Source: Brachypodium distachyon
Lineage: Eukaryota; Streptophyta; Magnoliopsida; Poales; Poaceae
Reading direction: 5' to 3'
Length of the DNA: 64,000 nucleotides
Assembly (NCBI RefSeq): GCF_000005505.3
Contig: NC_016132.3
Location: forward strand, 38,268,914-38,332,913
Shown here: positions 1-13,599 of the stretch, in pieces
Numbering within the stretch: the first letter of the stretch is position 1
How the letters are laid out: each line of letters begins with the position of its first letter
Position numbers and translations under genes: made by a program
The notes under the pieces: generated by a model
Databases searched by the model: none
What the model was told of the DNA's origin: nothing
The model's input: only the letters and a program-made list of their open reading frames with translations

Positions 1-3000
1 CCGTTCACCAAATACTGTGAACCTGTTCATGTCCTTGGCCCCCGAAGTATTGTTGACTTTGTTGGCACGATCCTCAAAATTGGGCGAAGTTATGGAGGCT
101 ATGCCCTCAAAACGAATTGAGGTAGGATCAGGAAGGTCAGAACTAAACTGAACAGGCATTAAATCCTTTGGGGTAAGAGGGGTGACCTGTGGTTTTGGCT
201 TTGACTGGAGCAGGTCTGCTGGCACGCTTTGCTGATAACTTGAAGTAAATGCAGGCCTGATGCAGGAAACACCAGCCATGTCCTGGAAGTGGACAACATT
301 TTCTTTACTGCCACAATCTCCAGATAAGACAACAGAAGGGGTAAAATTTCCAACTTTCATGAGAGCAATCTCAGGTGCATGGTTTGAAGGTCCTTCCATA
401 CTGGAAATCTGAGTGCAAGTCCCTGCAGACGCCTTGCTTGACTGGATCACTTCAGTGTCATGTAGATTGGACCTAATTTCCAGTTGAGACCCCACAGGCT
501 GTTCAGTTGAAGAGGACATGGCAACATTGCCATGCACAGTCACCTGGTTGCCGTGCACTTTGTTTTGCACATTCTTTGTATTTGCTGAAGAATTGATGTC
601 GATAGGATCACATGATTGTGATGCTTGACGTGTGGCTTCACTTAACAGTTCATGATCAACAAGAATGTTACAACTTCTATCTTCTGCTTTGTTCTCAGCT
701 TCCTCAAATTTTATGTCACCAACAACGGGCTCGGTTGATCTATCCGTTTTTGACTGTATAAAGGTGATACCAGAAACATGGCACCCTTGAGTGGTCTCAT
801 CAGCAGCAGGACATGCATCAATCTCCATCTTCTGAGAGGACTGTGTGCTACAAATAGCTGAATCAATCTCAGCAGCACAGGCCTCATCAGTATCACTCCT
901 CCCTCCATTCGTATCACTAGTCGGCAAACCAGCATCAGCATTGCGTGGATGGATCATATCCAAACCGAGTGATATACGAGCCTTGCTGAAAAAGACCTTG
1001 CATTGCTCGTATGACTTGCTCTTCACACGAGAGGAAATTCGAGCAAAATCCTTCCCATAGATATTCATAGCCTCGACGAAAATTGACCTCTCATCATCAG
1101 TCCAATCAACAGAATAAACTTCACATTCCTGATCTGAGAAAGTACCTTCCTCATCACAGCTTTTGTCTACTTCTGGAGTCACGAGGTACTCCATTCTTGC
1201 GCCGCCCATCTTTTGGCCAGGATCAGCAGAACTGGTAATGCAAGAGCCCATTCCTTCAGGGGACAGGGTTCCGCATATACCTGCCAAGACATCAGCAGCT
1301 ACAGATTCTCTCTCATGCAAAGATACATTAGCAACACAATCCTTGTCCAAAGATCCTTTGGCCACAGCCGAAATATCAGACCTATAAGAAGTACGGATTA
1401 TAGACTTGGAAGAAGTTTTCTCCACTCTGTTTGCATAATCAAGGCCATGAGCCGCCACAACGGACGCAGCCCCAAGCATATCAAGAGATGCAGCATTTCC
1501 CTCAGGATTCCATTTCTTCCCAGATTTTGTTCCTAGGTAATTGCTGGTGGGCTGCTGTTGCTGACGACGATCCAGAAGTTTCTTAACTTCTCGGAAACTG
1601 TCAGACTTATGGTGCTTGTAGTAGAACTCAACACAGTCAGCGGTTGTCTTGTGCTGAAGAAAGTTGGAAATCTTGGAGAAATTCTTTCCAAAGGTAGCAA
1701 GCATCTGCATAAAGACTTCCTTCTCTTCGTGAGTCCATGGATTTATCACAGCCCGCTCCTTCTCAACTGAAACAGGATCCTCAATTAAGCCATTCTTGCT
1801 AACAAACATAGCACATGCCTTCTCTTTTTCATCAATAATTACTGCTGGCATTTTCAGGTAATTTCTGCAGCGCTTAAACTGAAATTCTGTAAACATCTTG
1901 TTTGCAACCTCTGATATCTCTGAGGTAGGAAACGTACTTAAATTACCAGCTGCAGACAAAACATAACACAAAAGTCAAACAGGGATCAAGAACGAAGGGT
2001 CAAATATGCAAGAAATACAAGGGTGTAACAGCAGATAACAATGTAATAGCCATAAGTATAACAAATGTAGGATCACACATGTGCAGTCAAGCAGACAAAA
2101 GTAAGGCATGTTATTAGTTGCAAATGGAAGTATTTCATGGGTTCATCACAGGTATGAAAAGGGGACGGAATATTCCAGAATTCGCAAAACAAGACCTTTT
2201 TAATGTTATCGGCATTCCATAAGTGTTGACCTGATTCAATTCACTCATCCTTTATGCATGCCAACATTAAGCCCTACTGCAATAACTTGGTAGAAGGTAT
2301 CCAAAAAGTATAGCTTGTTCTAAATCCACCTTATCCATGACTAAATTGTAAGAATTCAATGCTTGGCACAATATTCAAAACAATATGTATCCCAAGTACT
2401 TGACCGAGAGCTGGATATCTAATAAGTAAGATGAAACCAAGAGCTTTGACAGCTGTTCACTGGAATGTCTACTACAGACTCCCTTTTTCTGGCAAGTGAT
2501 TCCTATGGGTTAACAAATGGACTAAACTGACTAAAATTGCCACATAAAAACAAATATCATTGCCAATGATTTTCATATGCCTAAGGCGAAATAATCTTCA
2601 GCTTCAGCAACAGAAATGCAGTATTTAGTAGCAGAATCTGGCGATATCATACTACTTATATTCAGATGCCGTTATGAAAAAAATACCATTATAAGATGTT
2701 GCTAAGGACGTTCCCTGGTAGTCAATTACAAATTCTTTGGACTTGATAATTTAAACATCTCGCAATAACCTTACGAAAAGGTCAAAAAGACATCACCAAA
2801 TATCCTATAAATTGTAAATCTACGCAAACTGTACTTTAAATAAGTAGAACGCAATACTGACCAGGAATGCCCAATCGAGAGCGGTTGGAGGAGCGCTGTC
2901 TCTGAGATCCACTCTGTGATGCACGGTTGCTCTGATCAGTGCGCTTATTAGACTTTGGACGCTGCTTTCTTACACAAAGGAGACGCACATCCTCTTTCCA

Positions 3001-5549
3001 CAGGTGACGCAGTACCTTGAACTTGAAGGTAAGTGTTTGCTCTTTGAATCTTAGTCTGTTTTTATGTATGGCAAGCTTCCTTTTGATACTCAAGTCATTC
3101 TTCATTTGGATCGAGAAAGGACCGAGTGCCGATAAGGGTTGATCAGAAGGCAAAGGTTTGAAAACCAATTCATTAAATTCTTTGGCCATACCATTGTTCA
3201 CAGCTAAAATTGAAGGTATTAAATTATGGGTGTCAACATGGTGCGAGCAAGGCCTTGTTGACAACTGATTACTGCCGTCTGCTTTCATGGAATTAACATT
3301 ATCATGGCATGAACTAGGTCCCTGCCTCTCACTGTCAGCATCAATTTGAGAACCAGTTCCTCGAGAAGGCTTCACTGGGGCAACAGAAGCAGCGACAGAG
3401 ACCTGAGTTTCAGCAACTACAGGACGTGCAACACTCTCTTCTGATGAGACTGCTGTTACATTGTAAGCAGGAGCTGTGTCAACTTCCATCGATTCTGCAC
3501 CTTTGGCATCGGTGTCCTGCTCCACAGATATCTTGCAAGGACTGATCTCCCCTTGTTCTTTCAGAGGAGATGATGTTTCACAGATCTCCGGCCTGACTGG
3601 AACTTTTGACGTCCCACTAGAAGGAGAAGGATTTTGTGCATCTTCAAGAGCCCTATTTCCGATATCAGTATTTGCTGATTTAAGTTCACATTCTAATGAA
3701 TCAATCTCAAGTTCAGTCTTTTCAATCTCCTTGGTAATGTTCTCTTTCAGTAACAACAATTTACTGGTATTGGTCAGTTTTCTAGAATCCCCAGAACAAG
3801 AATCATCATGTTGGAGCAGTTCAGCAAGGACATTTGCAAGAGAACCAATGGGATCACCATCAAGCTGACCTAATTTAATGGGAATTTCATCGTTGTAAGC
3901 CTGGACCTCAGCCCCAGGGACATCTTTATTTGACACGGTGGCGGTATTAGTCGTCAGCTCACAGGATTTATTATCAGTGTCTGCAGTCAAAATATGCAAT
4001 GGAGAAGTAAGAACAAGACATTTGACATGTATGATCTCAGTGCTAAACATGATGGAACTACAGGACCAGCAGGATAAATGGGTAACACTGCAACTATTAA
4101 ATTTCAACTAAATACACAGGAAGGTGTCTATTAGTGGATGGAGAAGATATACTGTGGACATTATGAAAGGAAGCCAAAGGGGTAACTGACATATTGTTGC
4201 AGACCAGCAGAAGGTATGCATTTGGTATTTCAGTTAATAGAGTAAGATGAATAGAACAAATATTTTGTCTCATGGTTCATGAATGAAGTTCAAGCAGCAG
4301 ATCATTTTCAAGTATTGCAGACTGTTAATTCCACTGCAATAACTCTGGTAACTTATATAGATGCCCTGATGAATATCAAAATTACAGAACTGATTCAGCA
4401 AACAGAAAAGTGACCTAGATTATAAAACATAAGGAACTAAAAATGGGATAAGCAACTAGGTTAAACGAAGGAAAACAAGGTCAAAACAGGTAGCATACCT
4501 GGAGAGCTAGATGGGGGTGCAGGTGGTGATGCCGCCACCGGAGATGCACACAGTACAGATGCAGGTGTGCCAACATCCACCTTCTGTTCAACGTCAGCTG
4601 AGCTCCCATCAGCAACAGCTTCAGCAGGGTCCGCAGAACCGTGCACCTTCTGCTTCTCATACTTGGCCAAACCTTGCCCCCATCCAAGACGGGGCTTCTT
4701 CCTTGGTGCCTCCTCCTCAGAAGTCTGAGGAGCTGCCACGGCCAAGGACTGCGCTGGGGCCTTCTTCTCTGAAGCCGTCCCTTCTCCGGTGTTCTGACGA
4801 ACAGACGTAGGTCCAGCACCAGCTGCGTCTGCAGCATCAGATCTAGTCTCCCTCCGCCGCAGCGGCCGCCAAGGGGTCACCCGGGGATGGTGTTCCCTAT
4901 CCTCCCTATCAGCCTTATCACCGGGAGGGTCGTAAGAGATCGGCACAGCTACCGACCTCAGAGGAGACCTCCTCAACGGTGGAGGCGGGGGCTCCTGGTG
5001 GCCTCTCGGGAAGTCGCCTCCATAGCTCCTAAAGGGAGACCTCCGGTAGGATCCCCGCATATCACGGCCTTCCCTCCGTCCGCCGCCACCACCATACCTG
5101 CTGAAACCCTTGTAGCCGCCGGCGTCTTCCTCCAGCCAGTAGCGGTCTGAGCGCGAGGGGGTGTAGCCTAGCGGCTCGTCAGGGTAAGAGCGCTCGTAGG
5201 CGGCGGCGCCCTGCCGGTAATAAGTTTCTGAAACAAAATAGCGGGCCGGGGAAATTAGCGGGGGAGGAGGAGAAGCCAGACACGGCGCCTGAGGTGGCGG
5301 CGGCATCAGATCTGAGGATCTGTGGGGGAGAAACCTACCTGAGGAGACCGAAGACGTGGTCCGTCGAGGCGAGGGCCGCGCGTGGTCACGGAGGGGCGGC
5401 GGCGGTGGCGGCGGGTGGTAGGGCGAGTCGCGCCACCGCGGCGGCGTGGGGGCGGGCAGCGGGAGATGGTCCCCGCCGGCGCCGCCGCCGTCGTGCCTGC
5501 GGCCGTCCCTGTACAGGAAGTCCCTCCGATCCGGCGGCGGAGGAGGCAT
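1..5549 (-). CDS. PWR: POWERDRESS-like protein with two SANT domains (C-terminus outside window)
   Basis: Four coding exons read on the minus strand: 5549-5339, 5227-4499, 3980-2862 and 1949 to beyond position 1. All junctions have GT..AG and the phases agree, giving 1336 codons in the window. The start MPPPPPDRRDF at 5549 resembles the family N-terminus; an in-frame ATG at 5636 is possible but less family-like. The N-terminal third is rich in Pro, Arg and Gly, followed by a charged segment ending RKKPRLGWGQGLAKYEKQK. The last exon carries two SANT/Myb-like domains, one starting WTHEEKEVFMQML (about 1738-1600) and one starting WTDDERSIFVEAM (about 1114-980). The family (Arabidopsis PWR, At3g52250) is a nuclear corepressor-type partner of the histone deacetylase HDA9; that role is carried over from the family. 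Roughly 300 C-terminal residues are probably missing, judged from remembered homologue lengths. No stop interrupts the joined frame. Confidence 0.88.
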
Positions 5550-6290
5550 CCACGTCGTCGTTGTCGTCGTCCCAGCAGCAACACCAATCCTCAGCTCCGG
5601 CCGGCGCCACAAATCACATACGCGCGGCGAAGCCAACTCCGCGGCGTCACCGACCCTCCAATCCAGGGGCGAGACCTACACGAGGACCGCGCAAATCAGT
5701 CAGGAAAAAAATACCTCCGCGTCAGATAACAGACGCCGCCGCCGCCGGCGGCGAGAAAACGGATTCAGAAAGCTTACTTCTCAGGGTCCCCGGAGGCGGG
5801 CAGGCAGGCAGGTATCACCAGGGGCGCCGGGCGTCGGTCCGACGAGACAGCCAAAACACCTAGCGGGGAGGGAAGACGAAGGCCGCCCACCCGGTGAGGA
5901 GGCGGCGGCGGCGTGCGGAGATGCGAAACGTACCGGAGACGCCGCGGGCGCCCAGAGCCGCCTCGCGAGCAGGGGAGGCGAGGGCGGGCAGGCGGGCGGG
6001 GGTTGCTGATCTGCGGAGAGGGACCTGCTTGCCGGGTAGAAGGTGGAGGCGGAGAGAGGGCAGAGAGGTGGGGGTAGGGAGAGAAAGAAGAAGAGAGAAG
6101 GAGGGGAGAGGAAGGAAACGGAGGCTGTGACAACGTGAGCCGATAAAGCGGACGCAGCCGGGCCTTAACCCCATTTGATTCGCAACCCCCTTCGCGTCCG
6201 CGTGTGCCCCACCCCACCCCTCCTCCTCCTGCCCCGAGAGAGAGGCCGGAAACAAAACAAATCTTTCCAAAAAGAAAAACCAATTATAAT
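5550..6290 (-). promoter_or_regulatory. 5' leader and promoter region of the PWR-like gene
   Basis: Upstream of the ATG at 5549 the minus strand is GC-rich and then pyrimidine-rich (CCTCTCCC/CTTCTTTCTCTC around 6060-6125), typical of a grass 5' leader. An AT-rich TATTATAAT lies near 6284-6293 but is far upstream, so it is only a weak TATA candidate. Several open frames here are GC-composition artefacts. A leader intron is possible but I cannot fix its ends. Confidence 0.35.
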
Positions 6291-6299
6291 ACGTACTCT

Positions 6300-7335
6300 T
6301 TTTTCTATTAATCTTTTTCCTGTCAAAAACAAATAGCACCGATATTTCGATTATTAATTGTTAATTAATTCCTTTCCATCCGGAAAGAAAGAAGAAAAAT
6401 GGAAGGATAAGCAGAAGCGGAACGCAACCAAACAACAAACCTGGCGCGGCCCTTACATTACCCCTTGCCCCGCACGAGATTCACGCGATCAACGGCCCTG
6501 ATTGCCCACGGGCTCGCGGTCCGGATCGGATCGGGGACGACGCCACTCGCACGCACACGCATCGGCATCGCCGCCCACCAAACCACGGCCATCGCCGGCG
6601 GTGGGTCCGCCGCCGTCCGCTGCCACCGGCGAGCTCACTCGCTCGCAGGCTCCATCGTCGGCGAGCAGGAGGACATGGATCAGATCAAGAGCGACGGGAA
6701 GCGGAATTGCGCGGGAAAGGGGAGAGAGAGAGGGGGAAACAGCGGCCGGGAAGGAAGGCGATGATGGACGAATAGATTCCTTTCCTTGTCTCTGGTTTGG
6801 CAAAACCGCGGTAGATGGAGAGATACAGACGGTGAAGCAATCAAGCAAGCAGCCCGTCCGTGGCAGGCAGGGGGTGGATCCAGGCGGTCCGTTCAAAGAC
6901 AAACGGCTGCGGTGCACGTCCTGGCATGGGCAGTGACAGACAGGAACACGCTTTGCCGCTTTGGGATCTTCTCTTGGCAATGGAGACGAATTGGAATTAG
7001 AATTGGGGTAAAAGGTTTTGGACGAGACGGAATCATCTCGGGTTCGCGATCGATCAATGTTTGTGGCCGGGGACGGATTTGATTAGGGGGAGGTTTTGAG
7101 GGAGATTTGATATTTAGGAGGAGGATCGTCGAGCGCTAATGGACATGCTTTTCGAGGGTCCCCCACACCTCATGTTGTTTATTTATTTATTTTATATTTA
7201 TTACTTTCTTTTTCTACGACGACGTGTTCTACAACCTCGCATTAGAAAACAATGATCTAGCGCGTCGGAATTTTATCTTTTGGTTTTTGTTACTGTGTGT
7301 TGTGTGCTGTGTGTCGCCTTTCCTTTTGTTTGGGG
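6300..7335. other. Intergenic, partly GC-rich stretch with no recognisable gene
   Basis: About 6460-6770 is GC-rich and open in several frames on both strands, but none of the translations resembles a known protein and there is no convincing start or splice context. About 7140-7330 is AT-rich. This could be promoter or leader DNA of an unrecognised divergent transcript. Confidence 0.3.
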
Positions 7336-7339
7336 TTAG

Positions 7340-9090
7340 TATATGAGAGCACGGATAATCAATAACTGCATTGGCGTGGTCAGATTATATGGTTAGTTAT
7401 CGAGAGCTCGAGACCGAGCTATCACAAGCAGTTGTCGCTGTTTTATTTCACCGGAGTGAATTTTGTGTTTTTTGTAATGATGACGATCTGTTGACCTCTT
7501 GCTTACACGTGTGCACCATTTTTTTTAGTGAAAACAAGGTCCATTGCCATTAGAATATTAGAACAAAGAAAATCTGAGCTTGCGGTTACAATAAGCTTGT
7601 CAAGCACTATGCGTTACGGGCTGAGCGCACGAGAAAGTATCCAAAATGATAGGAGCCACCGTCAACACCGTCAACGGAAGTGTGCCAAGTGGCGATAGGG
7701 CGTGCATCTCAATTCAGTAACTGACGGGTCACATGGCGTGTGTGAAGGATCTTTCTCTTTGCAGTGTTTGGTTCATAGTTTTGGCGTTTTCGAGGCGTAG
7801 TTGGCAAGTGGCCTTGTGAGGCCACCGGTTGAGGCGAGGACCTAACCATCATAGGTCCACCGTTGATGAGCCAAAAGCATTTCACGTGACTCAAGGAGAC
7901 ACGCGCTGGAGTTGAGTTGGCCAATAGACTCCACCAACACAGGAGGTGTGCAAGGTAGCTAGGGCGATGTTCTCAAACTAGTGGCTAGCGAGCCCCACAT
8001 GGTGCTCGTGAAAGAGAATTTCTTGTAGTAAAGGTTCTCCACAGTTTTGGCGTTGTCGAGACATGGCTGGCAAATGGGAACGTGAGGCCGCTCGTTGCGT
8101 CGAGCACTCCACCATCATAAGTCCAGCATATGCGGCAAGTAAATAGTATTTCACGTGACGCGGATCATATGAGGCATGTGTTACGGATGAGCCACCATAT
8201 GAGGTTACTATATGAGAGAGAGCACGTAGAATCAATAACTGCATTGGCGTGGTCAGGTTATATGGTTAATTATCGAGAGCTCGAGACCGAGCTATCACAA
8301 GCAGTTGTCACTATTTCACCGGAGTGAATTTTGTGTTTTTTGTAATGATAATGATTTGCTGACCTCTTTGTTTACACATGTGCACCCTTTTTTTTAGTGA
8401 CAACAAGGTCCATTGCCGTTAGAATATTAGATCAAAGAAAATCGAGAATGCTGTTACAATAAGCTTTGTCGTCACGCGCCGAGCGCACGAGAAACCATCT
8501 GACACGATGGGAGCCACGGTCAATGGAGGCGTGCAAAGCGGGGCGTTTTCAACGGGTAGCTGGCAAGTGGCATCATGAGGCCACCTGTTGAGGCGAGGAC
8601 CTCAACCCTCATAGCTAGGTCCACCATATCCGTATGTGATGAGCCAAAAGCATTTCACGCGGCATTGAGTAGACACGCGTTGCAATTGATCTAGCCAATA
8701 GACTCCACCAACACTGGAGATGTGCAAGGTAGCGTCGGGGTGATGCTCTCGAACCAGTGGCTAGCGGGTCCAAACATGGTGCTCATGAAAGAGCATTACT
8801 TGTAGTAACGGTTCTCCGTGTTTTTGGGTTGTCGAGACATGGCTGGCAAATGGGACCATGAGACCGTCCATTGCGGCGAGCACCTCCACCATCATAAGTC
8901 CACCGTATGCGGCGAGCAAAGAGTATTTCACGTGATATAGAGAACGCGTATGCTGGGGATGAGTCACCCAATAAACTCCTACCAACAACAGGTGTGCAAG
9001 GTTTGGTCCGGATAGAGGTCTCAAACCATTGGCTAAAACGTCCCCACATCGTGCTCTTGAAAAGAGCATTCCTCATATTAATGGTTGTTG
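7340..9090. repeat. Degenerate tandem duplication, period about 0.87 kb, with smaller internal repeats
   Basis: The segment starting TATATGAGAG near 7340 recurs near 8212. Both copies share AATCAATAACTGCATTGGCG, ATCGAGAGCTCGAGACCGAG and CAAGGTCCATTGCC at matching offsets. Inside each copy a shorter unit recurs every 250-500 bp: a GAGGCGAGGACCT..CATCATA..TCCACC block (near 7832, 8098, 8592, 8876 and 9129) followed by CATTTCACGTGA-like and GACTCCACCAACAC..GTGTGCAAGGTAG-like blocks. The copies differ by many substitutions and indels. There is no coding sequence I can support. The family is unknown to me. Confidence 0.75.
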
Positions 9091-9361
9091 ATACAAGATT
9101 AGCAATCAAGAATGTGAGGCCATCCTAGGCGAGGACCTCGGCCATCACAAGTCCACCACATGTGATGAGGTAGAGAGGCGTGTGTTGTGATTAAGGCACC
9201 CAACGGACTCCTACCAATAGTGGCTATGTGCAAGATAGTGTGAGGGTGGAGGTCTCAATCCAGTGGTTGATAGGTCTATTAGCAATGGTTGTTCGTGTAT
9301 AGTTTTGGCGTTGCCAAAGCATGGGAGGCAAGTATGACCATGAGACACGATGATCCATGAG

Positions 9362-9407
9362 AATTTTTTGCACTTAATTGGGCCAATTTTTTGCACTTAA
9401 TTGGGCC
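9362..9407. repeat. Perfect 23-bp tandem repeat, two copies
   Basis: AATTTTTTGCACTTAATTGG plus GCC occurs twice head to tail (9362-9384 and 9385-9407) without a mismatch, at the edge of the larger degenerate array. It is a recent local duplication. Confidence 0.85.
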
Positions 9408-9409
9408 AT

Positions 9410-10400
9410 GGTTTCACCTTCAAGACCGATGTAGTGTTGAGCTCAGTGTGTCGTTTATGAAATCGAATAGCATATGATGTTCTTGATGAGTACCCCCAAG
9501 TCCCGAGAATGAGTCCACTCCCAATGAACCGAACATGACACATATGTGTCTATCCGCAGGTTTTGTGTGGCCCGAAGTGTTGTAGCATGGACTACGCTTA
9601 TATAATTATTGAAAACTTCATGTGTCGGTGCGACTTCATGCCATTCTTCCGGTTACCTTATACCAGGTGAAGGAGACACGTAAACAAATTGTTTTTCCTT
9701 TGGAAGGTGCACTTCGTAATTTGTACGACGACATAAAAGTTTCATTTTAAATCCATGCTTTTATCATGGTGCATGTAAGTTCTAAATTTGAAGGCATTTC
9801 ATATCAAACCTGATATTCACTCAATGAACGGTTAGTTATCGGATCTCTATACTTTGTTGTCAACTCTCGAAAACACCTCCACTCCAAACAGATCCTTACA
9901 AAAAAAAGTGTTGGCATGTGCAGAGAGATCGACAAGATAAAAGTGTAAGTACGTAAACTCCGAAGTACAAGGAGTACATGTGTTTTGTCGCTACAACCAT
10001 AAAGTGGCTTCACCGAGATGGTTTGTTTGTAGAATGCCTTTTATGGTTGCCCAAAAATAGAGCACCGCATAGACAGGGACACACAAAATGCATAGATAAG
10101 GACACACAAAATGATTTCTGGATCGTGATCCTCGTTTATTAGTAAGCAAAAGCAAACCCACACCATGCACATGTTTGCCATGTCCAGCTCTAACATAGCA
10201 AAAACATTTTCCAAATAGGATTTGACACACTGTAATACATAATTAGCACTTTTCTAAAGGTATAACGCATGTGTAATGGTTTGACAAGCAGTATTGCAAT
10301 AGTGATTCAAGCTATTTCCTTGCGTCCCCGCGAGAATTAGTTTGAAAACCGGTCAATAGAGATGATTTCAAATCGTGCCTGACCGGGGAAAAAAACCCCG
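9410..10400. other. Intergenic, no recognisable gene
   Basis: AT-rich sequence with only short open frames and no family resemblance. I see no transposon terminus here. Confidence 0.4.
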
Positions 10401-11110
10401 TACTGCAGCCATTGACCGTTGACCGAACGGTTCTCCGCACGCACGAATTACGAGGCAACGCAAAACCACCCTCACGTGCTTCCCTGGCTCCCCTGCCATC
10501 CTTGTCACAGCACGAGCTCAGTCCCCCGTACGTGCGCTCGGCGAATCTGGCCGCTCGTCAGCCGCACGCCGAGGCGGTTGCGATTCGGTCCCCGATCGAA
10601 CCCGGCACAGCAAAATCCCCACCGAAAAGATGTCCCGAAGATTCCCGGAGCTGGCGTCGGTGGGTGGGTGGAGCAGGCGGCGACGACGGCAGCGCCGTGG
10701 GTGGGTCTAAGCCCCGCGGCGGCGGCGGCGGCGGACCGGCGGCAGCTAGCCCGGCCTATCGCCCCCCGTGTTCCGCGTAAGGTTCGTTACGACGATTTCC
10801 GCCGCTTCTTCTTCTTCTTCTCCTCCGGCTCTGGTTGGGTGCTGCCGTTAGCTGCTTGCTTCGCGGCTGGTGAATCTCGATCTGTTCAATCTGGCGGATG
10901 CGCGGTTGGTTGCTGGGTTTGTTGGTTGCTTCGTTGATCTGTTTTGTCCGGCTCCATCTCTGATCTCTCCCCTGTTTTCCGTCGCCGCCAAATATTGTTT
11001 CTGCTACCAGTGGCCGGCCCGTGGATCGGATGGATATCGGGACCCCTTCGCTCGATCCATGCGGATGCGGTAGCAACAATAACACCGGCGATCGTTAACA
11101 TCCTGGCGCT
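10400..11110 (+). promoter_or_regulatory. Possible promoter and 5' leader of an unrecognised transcript
   Basis: GC-rich sequence followed by a CTTCTTCTTCTTCTCCTCC pyrimidine tract near 10805-10825 looks like a grass promoter and leader. A donor-like GCG|GTAGCA occurs near 11070. It would lead into the small spliced frame described at 11573. The long open frames in this stretch resemble no protein I know. Confidence 0.3.
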
Positions 11111-11572
11111 GATCCGCGCGACTGATTTGAAAAGGGTAACTAGAGAAAAAGCGATCCAGGGATAAGATCAGGGATGCGCATGCTGCAAACCTGCTGCATT
11201 ATGTGATTCTAACCGTGAAGAGATCCTAACTATGAGGTGCGAATGTGCGGTTGATTTGCTTAAGCCACGCTAGATTCCTCAAGTTTCAGGTTGATAGACT
11301 AACAAAGCACGCCATGCGCGCGGCTCATGCCATACGGATGCACGCTGCCGCACGTTCGGATAGGCAACTGCATTTAGTATGTGACGCACTAGTGTGTGTG
11401 TACTGGTTCATGCAGTGTGTCTCTGTATCCAGATCGTCAGAACATGTCTTTTTTTTCTGCTTCCTTTTGTGAGCCATCTGGTAGCAGTTTCCTCATCCTG
11501 AAATTTCTTTGCAGTTTAAGAAAATTGCAGTACCCCTCTATTTTGTTCTGGCAAGCCACAAGCGCGCAAGGA

Positions 11573-13597
11573 ATGATGAATATGGGGAAATGTGATGAAG
11601 TCCTCGGACTGCTGGATGTTGCATTGGAGATTTTCCTGTACTACACTATTCAGGATCAGCTCACCAGCAACCAGCATCTATTCTTCAATGCAGCCAGACA
11701 GGTAAATCTATTCGTCTAAAAACATGCCGACTTGTTTTGGCGGAATGTCCACATTTGCTGTTCAAACGTGATGGACTTATGGTTAGATGACTAAGGCTTT
11801 TAAAATACCTCTCAAGTTTAGAGTAGGGAACTGGCATTATATAGGACCATTCGTGTTTTGCTTACATTTGGTTTCACGTTTGAGGGCATGTATTGCCTTA
11901 ATAAAAACATAATTGTTTGAGCATCCGTTAACAATTATCTTCAAGGATAGAATAAAAATATCCTTCATTCCTTACAACATAACTCCTTTATGACAAGAAT
12001 CTAAGTTTCTTTCCGAGAAGATAAGAATCTAAATGTGTTTAGGGGGAAAGTCTGTTTTCCCCTCCCCTAATTCCCTATAATACGATAATTACTAATTTGT
12101 GTTTGTCGTTAATAGATAATGCATAATGATCAGTTTAAGCCAAATGATTTCACCTAGAAATACAGTAACTAGTTTACTGTATTAGTTTGTTTTTTCATTC
12201 TTTCTACCTGCCCTAAGTTTATGCATAATTTGTTCTTTGCTATGCTAGATTTACAATCAGGGAATGGAACAACAAACTTACACAACTTACAGAGGTACAA
12301 CACATATCTACCACCCATGAAGGGCGTAACCATCCTACATGCGAGAAGCACCAAATAGACATACATCTGCTGGATTAGTCAGTTTCTTTCCATCGGATGG
12401 CATGGATAGAAGATATGTATATAATTTTATCTCCTTGGAGGCTAGGGATATTCAACTGAACCTAACTCATGAACTCACTGCTGTTCCGAGGTCTGCATAG
12501 CTCAAAGCCAAATTTATGCTATTGTCCAAGTGTTCAACTACCTGTTAAACCCATGACTTAATCTTGAGGCATTAGTAATAGCCTGTTACTGCAAGTATGG
12601 TTGGATTCCGGTGATATGATCGTGTTGAATCTCTGTAGACTGTAGTCTGTGCTTTTCTGGGTTCACTATGTGAAATTGGGGGTCGTGTACCTCCTGAATC
12701 AAAAAAGACAAACAATTGCTCTACTTAGCACATTCGACGCTTCGCTGTCCATTTACTTATTTATTCCGTGAAGTTAATCCCACGTTGTTGACTCTTAAAT
12801 TTATTCAGTGAATTTGGTTTATGCAGAACTCACAATTGTGGTGCGAGGAACTCAGTCGATCATTTTATTCCAGCCTTGCTCTGTAATTCTCTGAAAGCAT
12901 TCGTGCTGCAATGGATTAGGCCGCGTAAATTTACGTTCTGTCCAGAGATCAACGGGTTAAATTTTACTTTTGCTCACATCACTGTGATGCAAGCTCTTAG
13001 TATATGTTGCCACCATTTCTCATATTTGCATTGGTAAAATTTGCAGGTCGTAACTCTGGTAGGCCTTGATGTTAGGTGCCTGAGGGGCGTACTGCCAAGT
13101 TCTTTATATCTGAAAGGGACCTGTGTAGGCATGACCCCATACAGTACCGCCTCTACACATTACTATCACACAGTAACTTGCACCACTAACTGACGAACCC
13201 CCAATAGCAACTCACATAAAGCCAATGCTTTCCCCTTCCCCTCTCCGCCTCTTCTCCACCCCTGCTTCTGCTGCTGCTGCTGATTGTGGAGAAGATGACA
13301 GCCAGTGTCGGTGTCGGTGGTGACATCCACTTCTGAAGATTAACAGCCATTTCTGTTGCATTTTGAACTCCACCCCAATGTGCAGGCTCCAGAACCTGTA
13401 CCACGTTGTTCATTTATTTGATTACTATCGTTTAAAGAAAATTCATTTGTTCCATTATGTATGGGTGACATCCATAAAAAAAAAATCAATTTTTCCTGAC
13501 TTGATATGCTGTTTAGTCCCCTCTGTTAACCATGATAATGTTTGGGCAGAATGTGAGGAGATATGAAGCTTGGCGGTCGATGATCGTGATGAGATGA
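11573..13597 (+). CDS. Possible small spliced ORF, 58 codons, unknown function
   Basis: An ATG at 11573 opens a 43-codon frame (MMNMGKCDEVLGLLDVALEI at its start) that ends exactly at CAG|GTAAAT, position 11701. A pyrimidine-poor but usable acceptor TTGGGCAG at 13549 would add 15 codons in phase (NVRRYEAWRSMIVMR) and then TGA at 13595-13597. An acceptor-like TTTCTTTGCAG lies upstream at about 11513. I recognise no domain. It could be a small protein gene, a non-coding RNA, or chance; the splice-compatible end and GC-rich leader upstream are the only support. Confidence 0.25.
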
Positions 13598-13599
13598 AA

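Noticed and set aside
5294..6009. Several 90-190 codon frames in the PWR leader
   Set aside because: Arg/Pro/Ala low-complexity readings of GC-rich leader DNA with no splice or start support.
6465..6980. Possible gene in the GC-rich block upstream of PWR
   Set aside because: No recognised domain, and competing frames on both strands are equally open.
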